Assembly (NCBI GenBank): GCA_015709595.1
Contig: CP054178.1
Location: forward strand, 3,663,205 to 3,727,204
DNA length: 64,000 nt
Direction of reading: 5' to 3'
DNA from: Phycisphaeraceae bacterium
GTDB taxonomy: Bacteria; Planctomycetota; Phycisphaerae; Phycisphaerales; SM1A02
Part shown: positions 25,240 to 34,767 of the stretch, piece after piece
How the letters are laid out: the number at the start of each line of letters is the position of its first letter
How positions within the stretch are numbered: the stretch's first letter is position 1
The notes under the pieces: generated by a model
Told to the model about the DNA's origin: nothing
The model's database searches: none
The model's input: only the letters and a program-made list of their open reading frames with translations
Program-made: the position numbers and the translations under genes

Positions 25240-26652
25240 TCAGCGGCGCTGGGGCAGGTTCACCACGAACTGCACCACGCGTCCGTTGGGCAGGTTGGTT
25301 CCCACGTCGTGCAACCGCATGGTGATGCGCAGGGCGGTGGGCCAGGGCGTGTAGGGTTGCACGCCGGAGACGCTGGTATCCCACGGCTCGCCGAACCCGG
25401 CGGCGCCGGGCAGGTCGTGCAGGGGCCGGCTGTGATTGAATCCGAACGTGGCCGAGTAGACGCGCACCTGCGCGTTGCTGGTGTCGAGGAACTCAAACTG
25501 CGCGGGGAAGATCGGCCCGTTGGAGTCGACCGTCCAGTCCGCCTGCGAGGCCAGCGTGCGGACGCCTCGCGCCGGGTTGGTGGGCGTGGCGCTGTCGGGC
25601 ATGCCGAACCACGGCTGCGGGCCGGAGTTGACGCCGTCGGTGTCGCCGTCCAGATTCACTCCGCCGTAGAACGCCGGGCCGGTGGTGAGCGGGTTGACGA
25701 CGAAGCCGGTGTCGTCGCCATACGTCCACTCGACGATGAAGTCGCTCACCGCGCTTCCCAGGGTCGAGGTGGAGGCGGCATGGTCGGTTCGCAGCGACAT
25801 GACCACGCCTCGCTCAGCCCGCGGCGTGATGACCGACGCGAGCATGCGCCCCCACTGCTGATTCCATGGACGGGAATCGTTCTGGGTGATGTCGCGCCGG
25901 ATGTCATTCAGCAGCGAGGCGGCGCCGTCCACCACGCTGTTGCGGATGTCATTGTCCCAGATGGTGGCGGTGGAGGTGCCCTGGTTCAGGTAGACCGTGG
26001 TCACGCCGCCGTCGTCGGCCAGCAGGATGTTCTGACGGGCGAGCGTCCAGTTCCGCGCCCCGGGCTGGGTGAGGAACGGGATGTTGCCGCCTGGGTTCTC
26101 CAGCTGGATGGAGCCCCAGCGCCACGGCTGCACGTCTGACTCGGATGACGCTACGACCTGGCCGGGATCGAGCGGTGAATCGCCCAGCTGGAAGCCGTGG
26201 CCGTAGTACACGCGGGCCGCGGTGCTCTGGGCCTTGCGGTTCTCGCCGATGCCGCCCGCGTTGCGATGAATCTGCGTGGTGTGCAGACCGTCGGTGAAGA
26301 AGAGCAGTTGATCGGCGCGAATCCAGGCGTCGGCGGGCAGGTCGGGGTTGAGCAGAAGCCGCGGGGCGGCGCCGTTGACGTCGTTGCGCACCGCGCGGGA
26401 GACGATGACGAGGTAGCCGTCGCGCGACATCCGCTCGACATCCTGCCGGATCTGCCGCTCGATGGCGGCGACTTCCTGCATGATGTCGGCGGCGCCCTGC
26501 CCCATCGACGTCACCTTGCTGACGCTGGCGAAGATCTTGGAGACGAAGAGGATCACCGCCAGCAGAATGGCCACCGCCACCAGCGCCTCGGTGAGCGTGA
26601 AGCCGCGGCGGGCGGGCGCCAGAACGCCAGGATGCCTTGGTGACTTCTTCAT
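25240..26652 (-). CDS. GspJ/PilW-like minor pseudopilin
   Basis: 470 residues. Leader MKKSPRHPGVLAPARRG precedes the type IV methylation motif FTLTEALVAVAILLAVILFV (cleavage after Gly, Glu at +5). A long polar C-terminal region follows, including DIMQEVAAIERQIRQDVERM and a GDTDG loop (NLDGDTDGVNSGPQPWFG). Its place after the GspI-like and before the GspK-like gene is that of GspJ. It is longer than usual (GspJ is about 200 residues). The start at 26652 overlaps the previous stop (ATGA). A longer upstream open frame is discounted. Confidence 0.72.
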   Translation of the reverse strand: MKKSPRHPGVLAPARRGFTLTEALVAVAILLAVILFVSKIFASVSKVTSMGQGAADIMQEVAAIERQIRQDVERMSRDGYLVIVSRAVRNDVNGAAPRLLLNPDLPADAWIRADQLLFFTDGLHTTQIHRNAGGIGENRKAQSTAARVYYGHGFQLGDSPLDPGQVVASSESDVQPWRWGSIQLENPGGNIPFLTQPGARNWTLARQNILLADDGGVTTVYLNQGTSTATIWDNDIRNSVVDGAASLLNDIRRDITQNDSRPWNQQWGRMLASVITPRAERGVVMSLRTDHAASTSTLGSAVSDFIVEWTYGDDTGFVVNPLTTGPAFYGGVNLDGDTDGVNSGPQPWFGMPDSATPTNPARGVRTLASQADWTVDSNGPIFPAQFEFLDTSNAQVRVYSATFGFNHSRPLHDLPGAAGFGEPWDTSVSGVQPYTPWPTALRITMRLHDVGTNLPNGRVVQFVVNLPQRR

Positions 26653-27722
26653 CACAGTTCCCTCACCATCACGTAGACCGGGGTGAGCGTCCACCCGTTG
26701 GGGTCGTTGGGCGGGATGTACATCACCTGCACCACGGGCAGCGTGGCGTTGCCCGCGAACGAGTAGACGGGAATGAACGGCACGGGGACGGGAGCGCGGG
26801 ACAGCTCCACCGGGCCGTCGCCGATGCTGCGCCGACCGGAAACGACGCGATGCACGTTGTTGTTGTTGTCCAGCACCCACTGGCCCGGGGCCTGCCAGCC
26901 GTGGTCGTAGTTGGTGGGGTCGAACACTGTGCCGGGGTCGGTGTTGGCCACGAACTCATCCCCGGAGGTGCCTGGCGTGTTGTCGCCGTTGAAGTCGATC
27001 GACCAGGGGTTGTCCATGCCCGTGCCCGTGCCGTCGAACTGGTTGAAGTGCGGCAGCCAGGGCGCGTTGGGCGCGATGGGATTCTGGGCCACGACGTACG
27101 GGCCGGACTCGCCGCCCGATCGGTGAACACGGTAGACGAACACGGCGACCAGCACGCGACCCTGGAACCGACGGAAGGCGCACTCCCACACGTACTGCGG
27201 GCCGCCCACCTGGCCGGGCGTCCACATCGGGTAGTAACGTTCTTCCTGCGTGATGACGACCTGGGGCGGCACGGCGCCCCACTTGAGCGGGTTGTAGGGA
27301 ATTTCGGTGGTGGTGTCGGCCGTCGCCCCGCCGTACTGCGACCCGTAGAACAGGTCGATGGAGCCGGGGGTGATGGGCTTGCCCGACACCGAGTTGGCGG
27401 CGTTGGCGTGGAAGGCGGGCCGCCTCCAGCGGGTATCGCCCTGGATGGTGGCCAGTTCGGGATCCACCAGCGGGCGGTTCTGCGCGTCGAGGAACATGCC
27501 GAAGTCATCCGGGCTGACGCGGCTTCGGATCAGCTCCAGCGCGTTGTTGGCGATGGTGGGGCCGAGGATGTCATCGGCGCTGCGGCGCTGCTGCGTCAGC
27601 CCCACCGGGAAGAGCGAGGCGATGGAGATGACGCCGATGCCCAGCACGAAGATGGCGAAGAGCATCTCGACCAGCGAGAAGCCGCGGAACGACGGATTGA
27701 CGTGGACGGGAAGGGGTTTCAT
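26652..27722 (-). CDS. GspI/PilV-like minor pseudopilin
   Basis: 356 residues. The leader ends PSFRG, followed by FSLVEMLFAIFVLGIGVISI and ASLFPVGLTQQRR. This hydrophobic pattern, with LGIGV after the first turns, is typical of PilV/GspI proteins. Gly at -1 and Glu at +5 are present. The C-terminal region is polar and includes DFNGDNTPGTSGDEF, another Asp-rich loop. It overlaps the upstream GspH-like stop by 4 nt (ATGA) and the downstream GspJ-like start by 1-4 nt. Predicted inner-membrane anchored, assembled at the tip of the pseudopilus. Confidence 0.72.
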   Translation of the reverse strand: MKPLPVHVNPSFRGFSLVEMLFAIFVLGIGVISIASLFPVGLTQQRRSADDILGPTIANNALELIRSRVSPDDFGMFLDAQNRPLVDPELATIQGDTRWRRPAFHANAANSVSGKPITPGSIDLFYGSQYGGATADTTTEIPYNPLKWGAVPPQVVITQEERYYPMWTPGQVGGPQYVWECAFRRFQGRVLVAVFVYRVHRSGGESGPYVVAQNPIAPNAPWLPHFNQFDGTGTGMDNPWSIDFNGDNTPGTSGDEFVANTDPGTVFDPTNYDHGWQAPGQWVLDNNNNVHRVVSGRRSIGDGPVELSRAPVPVPFIPVYSFAGNATLPVVQVMYIPPNDPNGWTLTPVYVMVREL

Positions 27723-28561
27723 CGCATGACCACTCCCGTGTAACGGTTGAAGATGACACGATTGGCGTACTCGGTGATGTACGCGCTCAGATTGAGGTTG
27801 CGGGTTGCGTCGTCGGACCACGCGGTCGTGTCGTACCGCTCGCGGGCCAGGTCGTCGTTGAACACCGCCAGCATGGGCGCGAAGTTGAGGAAGGGCTCGT
27901 CGTCCACCAGGGATTGCTGCCAGTACCCCGTCCCCGATGGCGAGGCGCCGGCGGCGTAGTTCGTGCCCGCCTCCCGCTGAAGCCCGTCGTTGTTGAAGTC
28001 CACCCAGATGCGCGCCGAATCGGTCTTGCTGTTGCGCGTCACCAGTTCGCCGTTGGGAGCGAACATCACCGCGATGAGCCGGTTGGGCGCTTCGCCGGCC
28101 AGCACCACGGCGGGAATGTGCGACTGCGTGATCCAGATCAGGTCCGCGTTGGCTCCGTACCAGGGCTGGGCGACCTTGATGCCCTTGGGAATGGCCAGAA
28201 TCTCCGACCCCGCCACCGGCGCGAAGCGGTCGATGACCTGCCCGCTCACCACGTTCGAAACCCCGGTGTACTCGGCGAAGAGGGCTTCGAGATACTGCTC
28301 GCGGTCGCCCTCGATGCGGGGACGGAACGTCACGAGCGTCAGCCGCCCGTTCTTCATGGCCAGGGCCCGCGCGGTGCCCAGCGCGGCCTTGACGGTGTTG
28401 GTGCCCGAGGAGAGCCGGGATTCACGCGCCACCGCGCCCACGGAGATGACCGTCAGCCCGATGAGGATGACGATGATGCCCATGACCACCAGCAGCTCGA
28501 TGAGCGTGAAGCCCCCGGCGCGGCGGGAAACGGGTTGGCGGAGCCGTGTGCGGGTGCGCAT
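27719..28561 (-). CDS. GspH-like minor pseudopilin
   Basis: 280 residues. MRTRTRLRQPVSRRAGG then FTLIELLVVMGIIVILIG; cleavage after Gly, Glu at +5. The following helix with SSGTNTVKAALGTARALAMK and LVTFRP is typical of GspH, where a run of Ala/Arg residues precedes a beta strand. VDFNNDGLQREAG forms an Asp-rich loop. ATG 28561 lies 2 nt after the upstream stop. The longest open frame begins about 50 codons earlier, but there is no pilin-like sequence there. Confidence 0.75.
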   Translation of the reverse strand: MRTRTRLRQPVSRRAGGFTLIELLVVMGIIVILIGLTVISVGAVARESRLSSGTNTVKAALGTARALAMKNGRLTLVTFRPRIEGDREQYLEALFAEYTGVSNVVSGQVIDRFAPVAGSEILAIPKGIKVAQPWYGANADLIWITQSHIPAVVLAGEAPNRLIAVMFAPNGELVTRNSKTDSARIWVDFNNDGLQREAGTNYAAGASPSGTGYWQQSLVDDEPFLNFAPMLAVFNDDLARERYDTTAWSDDATRNLNLSAYITEYANRVIFNRYTGVVMR

Positions 28562-28563
28562 GG

Positions 28564-29364
28564 TCAGCGGCCCTCCACCTCGTAGGAGTAGATGTTGTCG
28601 TCCGCCAGGGCCGAGAGCGCCGCGTTGCGGTTGCCCGGCAGCAGGTTGAGCTGCAGGTTGCCGAACTCGCCGTCGGGACCGGCGGACACGAAGAGCGGGC
28701 GCCGGTTGCGGCACACGCCGTAGATGTTCTCGTACACGGTGCGGACGGTGCCGTCCTCATCCGGCGGACCGGAGGAGGCGATGGTGTCGTTCCAGGGCGG
28801 CTTGGCGTCCCACAGGCGCCCCGGATGCACCACGCGAATGGGCCGATCCCACGCGTCCAGCACGGTGAGCCGTCCGTTGTACGCGCCGCTCTGCCACTGG
28901 GTCACCCACTGGTTGGAGGCGGGGTCCGGCTCGTTGGCGGAGACGTTGCGCAGCCACGGGGGCGCCGTGGCCTGGGCGTTGTTGTACTGGATCAGATGCC
29001 GCTCGTCGATCTGGGAGAGGATGGACTTGACGTCGCCGGAGCGCCCCACCACGTCGAGCATCTGCGTGATGAGATAGACGTGCGGCGCATCGGCCTGCAT
29101 GTCGTAGCGCGACTGGGCGAAGGGCAGTCCGTCCATGCCCCACGTCAGCGATCGATCCGCGCGGTTCTGCCACTCGGTGAGCGCTCCGTCGAGCACCTGC
29201 ATGAAGTTCCTGGTGCGCGTGATGTTGGTGTTCTCGGCGAGCGTGCCGCCCACCACCAGCACGATGCCCACGAGAACGGCGATCACGCCGATGACGACCA
29301 TGAGCTCGACCAGCGAGAAGGCGCGGCGCGCCCGGGACGGAATGGACAGGAGGCCTCGTTTCAT
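28564..29364 (-). CDS. Prepilin-like protein, second GspG-like pseudopilin
   Basis: 266 residues. MKRGLLSIPSRARRA precedes FSLVELMVVIGVIAVLVGIV, giving Glu at +5 but Ala rather than Gly at the -1 position of the predicted cleavage site. The C-terminal part has ILDAWDRPIRVVHPG-type GspG features (LTVLDAWDRPIRV) and SAGPDGEFG, the loop with which GspG-type pseudopilins bind calcium. The start overlaps the upstream stop (ATGA at 29361-29364). Probably a major or alternate pseudopilin subunit. Confidence 0.72.
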   Translation of the reverse strand: MKRGLLSIPSRARRAFSLVELMVVIGVIAVLVGIVLVVGGTLAENTNITRTRNFMQVLDGALTEWQNRADRSLTWGMDGLPFAQSRYDMQADAPHVYLITQMLDVVGRSGDVKSILSQIDERHLIQYNNAQATAPPWLRNVSANEPDPASNQWVTQWQSGAYNGRLTVLDAWDRPIRVVHPGRLWDAKPPWNDTIASSGPPDEDGTVRTVYENIYGVCRNRRPLFVSAGPDGEFGNLQLNLLPGNRNAALSALADDNIYSYEVEGR

Positions 29365-30242
29365 TGGCCGATCTCCACGAGGTTGTCCTTGTTGAAGCTC
29401 GACGTGCCCGCGGTGTTGGCGGGATCGTTCGGGTCGTCCACGCGCAGGGTTGCGTTGAAGGAGCGATCCGGACCGCTCGAGAAGAACGCATAGGACGCGG
29501 ACTTCAGCGCCAGCGTGGTGGCCCGGCTGCCGGTGGCGTCGGGCGCGCCGGCGGCTTCCGCGCCGGGGGGCATCTGCCACGGACGGAGCAGGAACACGTC
29601 GCCCAGATCCAGGCCCGTGTTCACGCCCCTAGCGTAGAAGCGAATGGGACGACCCCAGTAGTCGAGGATGACCTTGGGATGGACAGCGAACAGCGCATCG
29701 TTGACGGTGTAGACCGTGCCGTTGTTGGGGTCCATGCTGCCGATGAGCTCATTGTCGCCCAGTTCGAGATACGGCCCGTACACCTGCCCCAGCCGGTTGG
29801 GGCGACGCTCGCCCAGCGTGCCGCCGCCCCCCGCCAGCGTGGAGTTCCACGCGGCGTCGGGACCGGGATTGCGGAAGCCCATGCCGTCGGCCCCATCTTC
29901 CGTGGCGCTGCCATAGCCCAGCAGGTACTCCGCGGGTGTGGTGAAGGAGAACCAGTTCTGCAGACCCGCGACATCGCCGTTGGCCGGCTCGCCGAGCACA
30001 TTGCGATTGGCCCCCAGGACAGGCGGGAGCGTGCCGAAGTCGCCGCGGAATCGTTCGACGCCCTGAACCAGCGAGTTCATCAGGACGGTGGTGCGCGCGG
30101 CAGCGGCGTAGTTGGACGCCGCCGCCACCGCCACGATGAGCAGGGCGATCAGCAGCACGATGATGCCGACCACCACCAGCACCTCGATGAGGGTGAAGGC
30201 GCGCCGAGCGGCGAAGCGGGTTGGGCTGGCGATCGCGGCCAT
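29361..30242 (-). CDS. GspG-like pseudopilin
   Basis: 293 residues. MAAIASPTRFAARRA then FTLIEVLVVVGIIVLLIALL, Ala at -1 and Glu at +5. The C-terminal segment VILDYWGRPIRFYARG followed by FFSSGPDRSFN matches the DPWGxPY and SxGxDG end of GspG-type pseudopilins. First of six consecutive prepilin-like genes, separated from the GspF gene by a hairpin-forming 78-bp gap. Requires a prepilin peptidase, which is not in this window. Confidence 0.75.
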   Translation of the reverse strand: MAAIASPTRFAARRAFTLIEVLVVVGIIVLLIALLIVAVAAASNYAAAARTTVLMNSLVQGVERFRGDFGTLPPVLGANRNVLGEPANGDVAGLQNWFSFTTPAEYLLGYGSATEDGADGMGFRNPGPDAAWNSTLAGGGGTLGERRPNRLGQVYGPYLELGDNELIGSMDPNNGTVYTVNDALFAVHPKVILDYWGRPIRFYARGVNTGLDLGDVFLLRPWQMPPGAEAAGAPDATGSRATTLALKSASYAFFSSGPDRSFNATLRVDDPNDPANTAGTSSFNKDNLVEIGQ

Positions 30243-30251
30243 GATTCGGCT

Positions 30252-30318
30252 CCACGGGTCGCGGAAGGGGGCCGCCGCATCACCCGAGCTCGGTGACGCG
30301 GCGGCGCCCGATCCGTGG
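30252..30318 (-). promoter_or_regulatory. Large GC-rich hairpin between the gspF-like and pseudopilin genes
   Basis: CCGCCGC (30272-30278) pairs with GCGGCGG (30298-30304), and, after one mismatch, TCACC (30280-30284) pairs with GGTGA (30292-30296). An outer helix CCACGG (30252-30257) with CCGTGG (30313-30318) encloses it. It starts 3 nt after the GspF-like stop and ends 10 nt before the first pseudopilin start. No U-tract follows, so it is more likely an mRNA stability or processing element than a terminator. Confidence 0.5.
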
Positions 30319-30320
30319 GA

Positions 30321-31613
30321 TCAGGTCTTGCTCAGCGACTCGATCATCGACACGAGCGGAAGGAACAGCGCGATGACGATGGTGCCGATGATGCCGCCCA
30401 GGAACACGACGAGCAGCGGCTCGATGAGTCGCACCAGCGACTGCACCGCCACGTCCACTTCCTCGTCGTAGTTGTCGGCGATCTTCATGAGCATCACGTC
30501 GAGGTCGCCGGTCTCCTCGCCCACGTCGATCATGTTGACGACGATGGCGTCGCAGACCTTGGCCTCGCGCAGGGGTCCGGCGAAGGTCTCGCCCTCGCGG
30601 ATCGAGTCGTGCACCTTGGTCAGCGCCTTCTCGAAGACGTAGTTGCCCGAGGTGTCGCGGGTGATCATGATGGCTTCGAGAATCGGCACACCGGCGGAAA
30701 TCAGCGTGCCGAGCGTTCGGGTGAACCGCGCGATGGACGACTTGCGGATCAGCGGTCCGATGGCGGGGATGCGGATGCGGATGTGATCCGTCACCGCCCT
30801 TCCCGGATTGGTCCGCCGGATCAGTTTGAAGAACAGGAACAGGAGGATCGGGCCGCCCAGAATCCAGATGGCGCCGGGCACCGCCTGGTCGGCGTAGAGG
30901 GTTCCCGCGGCCCACAGCGACGAGCGGATGAGCCACTGGGTGAGGGCGGGCAGCTCGACGCCGAACTCCTCGAAGATCTGCTGGAACTTGGGGATGACGA
31001 AGACCATGATGCCGGTGAGGATGAGCACCGCGATGGTGATGACCACGACGGGGTAGATCATGGCGCCGATGATGCGTCGGCGCAGGCGCATGGCCTTTTC
31101 GAGGAACTCCGCCAGACGCTGGAGAATCACGTCCAGCACGCCGCCGATCTCGCCGGCGTTGACCATCTTGCAGTACAGGCGGTCGAAGGCCCGCGGATGC
31201 TTGGCCATGGCGTCGGACAGGGTGGTGCCGGCCTCCACGTCCTCGCACACGTCGCTGAGCACGGACTTGAGTTTGCCGGGCTTCTGCTGGCCTTCGAGAA
31301 TCTGGAGCGAACGGAGCAGAGGCAGGCCGGCGTCCTGCAGGGTGGAGAGCTGGCGTGTGAACGTGGTGAGCTGCTTATTGCTCACGCCGCCGATGTTGAC
31401 GGAGAAGGAGCCGCCCTTCTTCTTCTTCTTGATGCGGGCGGGGTCGCCTCCGGTCGCGGCCGCCGCGCCCTTGACCTTCTGTTCTCGCACGGAGGTGGGG
31501 AAGAACCCCTGGCCCTTGATGCGCTGAATCGCCTCCTCGCTGGAGGCGGCTTCCACCGTGCCCTTCTGCTGCTTGCCGGCGGAGTTGAGTGCTTCGTACA
31601 CGTAGGTGGGCAT
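30321..31613 (-). CDS. pilC: Type II secretion/type IV pilus inner-membrane platform protein (GspF/PilC family)
   Basis: 430 residues. Polytopic inner-membrane protein that couples the cytoplasmic ATPases to (pseudo)pilin assembly. MPTYVYEALNSAGKQQKGTV is the typical N-terminus. Two T2SSF domains follow (TRQLSTLQDAGLPLLRSLQI and TRTLGTLISAGVPILEAIMI), each followed by ENAGEIGG/VGEETGDL-type motifs, with three hydrophobic segments (about 195-225, 250-275, 405-425). A Lys-rich stretch (IKKKKKG) precedes the first domain. ATG 31613 has GGGAGAA upstream; the 17 extra codons in the longer frame are discounted. It follows the PilB/GspE gene after 47 nt. Confidence 0.93.
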   Translation of the reverse strand: MPTYVYEALNSAGKQQKGTVEAASSEEAIQRIKGQGFFPTSVREQKVKGAAAATGGDPARIKKKKKGGSFSVNIGGVSNKQLTTFTRQLSTLQDAGLPLLRSLQILEGQQKPGKLKSVLSDVCEDVEAGTTLSDAMAKHPRAFDRLYCKMVNAGEIGGVLDVILQRLAEFLEKAMRLRRRIIGAMIYPVVVITIAVLILTGIMVFVIPKFQQIFEEFGVELPALTQWLIRSSLWAAGTLYADQAVPGAIWILGGPILLFLFFKLIRRTNPGRAVTDHIRIRIPAIGPLIRKSSIARFTRTLGTLISAGVPILEAIMITRDTSGNYVFEKALTKVHDSIREGETFAGPLREAKVCDAIVVNMIDVGEETGDLDVMLMKIADNYDEEVDVAVQSLVRLIEPLLVVFLGGIIGTIVIALFLPLVSMIESLSKT

Positions 31614-31660
31614 GGGATTCTCCCGGGGCTGCGTCGCCCCATCCTCGGCGGGGGCCGGGG

Positions 31661-33388
<1,728 letters not shown>

Positions 33389-33477
33389 CCTGTCTTTCCT
33401 TTTCGCCTCGTTGACCGGGGCGGATGGGATGACGCCGTTGGGGCTGCTGAGCGAGTGACCGTGACACTCTTCGGACC

Positions 33478-33505
33478 ATTATGAGCCATTTCTCCAACGG
33501 CACAA
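33478..33505 (-). promoter_or_regulatory. Candidate promoter of the pilB-pilC-pseudopilin operon
   Basis: Leftward TTGTGC (33505-33500), 16-nt spacer, CATAAT (33483-33478). It lies between the pilT terminator and the pilB/gspE start, which argues for a transcription unit separate from pilT. The -35 is weak and the -10 good. Confidence 0.35.
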
Positions 33506-33550
33506 GCGGCAGAGTCCAACAAAAACGTATGGACATCTGGTTTCTGAGTC

Positions 33551-33580
33551 CAAAAACAGGCCGGTATGATGCCTACCGGC
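33551..33580 (-). terminator. Intrinsic terminator after pilT
   Basis: GCCGGTA (33560-33566) and TACCGGC (33574-33580) pair around a 7-nt loop. On the leftward RNA this is followed by CUGUUUUUG (complement of 33551-33559). It begins 13 nt after the pilT stop codon. Confidence 0.6.
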
Positions 33581-33592
33581 TTGGGGAGTTTC

Positions 33593-34702
33593 TCATTCAG
33601 TCTTCTCGTCCAGTTCAACGCGACCGACGTATCCACCGGCGCGATGCACCTTCTCGGTCAGTTCGCCGGGATCCTTGCTCTTGTCGATCATCTCGTCGGC
33701 GGCGATGATGCCCCGTTCATAGAGCGACCAGAGGTGGTCATCCAGCAGCTGCATGCCGAATTTGCGCCCGGTCTGAATGGCTGAGTCGATACGGAAGGTC
33801 TTGTTCTCGCGGATCAGGTTGGAGATGGCGGGCGTGACCACGAGGAACTCGTAGCTGGCCACCATGCCAGGACGGTCGACGCGCGAGAGGAGCACTTGGC
33901 TGAGCACGCAGATCAGCGTAACCGAGAGCTGCACGCGCACCTGCGCCTGCTGGTTGACCGGGAAGGCGTCGATGATGCGGCTGATGGTGCCCGCGGCTCC
34001 GGTGGTGTGCAGGGTTGCGAACACCAGGTGACCCGTTTCAGCGGCGCGAATGGCGGCTTCCATGGTCTCCAGATCGCGCATTTCGCCGACCAGGATCACG
34101 TCCGGGTCCATGCGGAGCACGCGGCGAAGGGCCTCGGAGAATGACGGCACGTCGACGCCCACCTCGCGCTGGTTCACCACCGACTTCTTGTGGTAGTGGT
34201 AGTACTCGATGGGGTCTTCGACCGTGACGATGTGCCGGTCGAGGTTGGTGTTGATGTGGTCCACCATGGTGGCCAGCGATGTGGTCTTGCCCGACCCGGT
34301 GGGGCCGGTGACCACGAACAGGCCACGGGGGCGGCGGATGAGGTCGCGGCAGATGGGCGGCAGGCCGATCTGCTCGAAGGTGAGCAGTCTGTTGGGGATC
34401 AGTCGCAGCGCGATGGAAACGTTGCCGCGCTGTCGGAACACGGCGACGCGGAACCGGGCTTCGTCACCGTAGGCGAAGCCGAAGTCGCAGCCGCCCTCCT
34501 CCTGCAGTTCCTGCTGGGAGCGCTCGGGGGTGATCGCCTTCATCAGGGCGACGGTGTCATCCGGCTCCAGCACCTTGGTGTCGAGCGAGCGGAGATGGCC
34601 GTGGAGCCGAAGCGTCGGCTTGCGACCCACGGAGATGTGAAGGTCGGAGGCGCCCTGTCTGATGACTGTGTCCAACAGTCGGTCGATCTGAATCGTGGAC
34701 AT
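33593..34702 (-). CDS. pilT: PilT-family pilus retraction ATPase
   Basis: 369 residues, standard PilT length. The N-terminal PAS-like domain (DRLLDTVIRQGASDLHISVG) and RecA-like domain carry Walker A GPTGSGKTTS (about residue 132), Asp box TVEDPIEYYH, Walker B DPDVILVGEMRD, and His box ATLHTTGA. The C-terminal SNLIRENKTFRIDSAIQTG corresponds to the AIRNLIRE motif required for retraction. No tetracysteine motif, as expected for PilT. It depolymerises pili to generate twitching or DNA-uptake force; its presence marks the system as at least partly pilus-like rather than a pure type II secretion system. It follows the upstream PilB-like gene after 65 nt. Confidence 0.95.
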   Translation of the reverse strand: MSTIQIDRLLDTVIRQGASDLHISVGRKPTLRLHGHLRSLDTKVLEPDDTVALMKAITPERSQQELQEEGGCDFGFAYGDEARFRVAVFRQRGNVSIALRLIPNRLLTFEQIGLPPICRDLIRRPRGLFVVTGPTGSGKTTSLATMVDHINTNLDRHIVTVEDPIEYYHYHKKSVVNQREVGVDVPSFSEALRRVLRMDPDVILVGEMRDLETMEAAIRAAETGHLVFATLHTTGAAGTISRIIDAFPVNQQAQVRVQLSVTLICVLSQVLLSRVDRPGMVASYEFLVVTPAISNLIRENKTFRIDSAIQTGRKFGMQLLDDHLWSLYERGIIAADEMIDKSKDPGELTEKVHRAGGYVGRVELDEKTE

Positions 34703-34767
34703 TCAATGCCTTTCTTGCGTTGCGTTGGTCGAGTTTCTGATGAATCGCCCTGCGTCGCCCACGGAAA

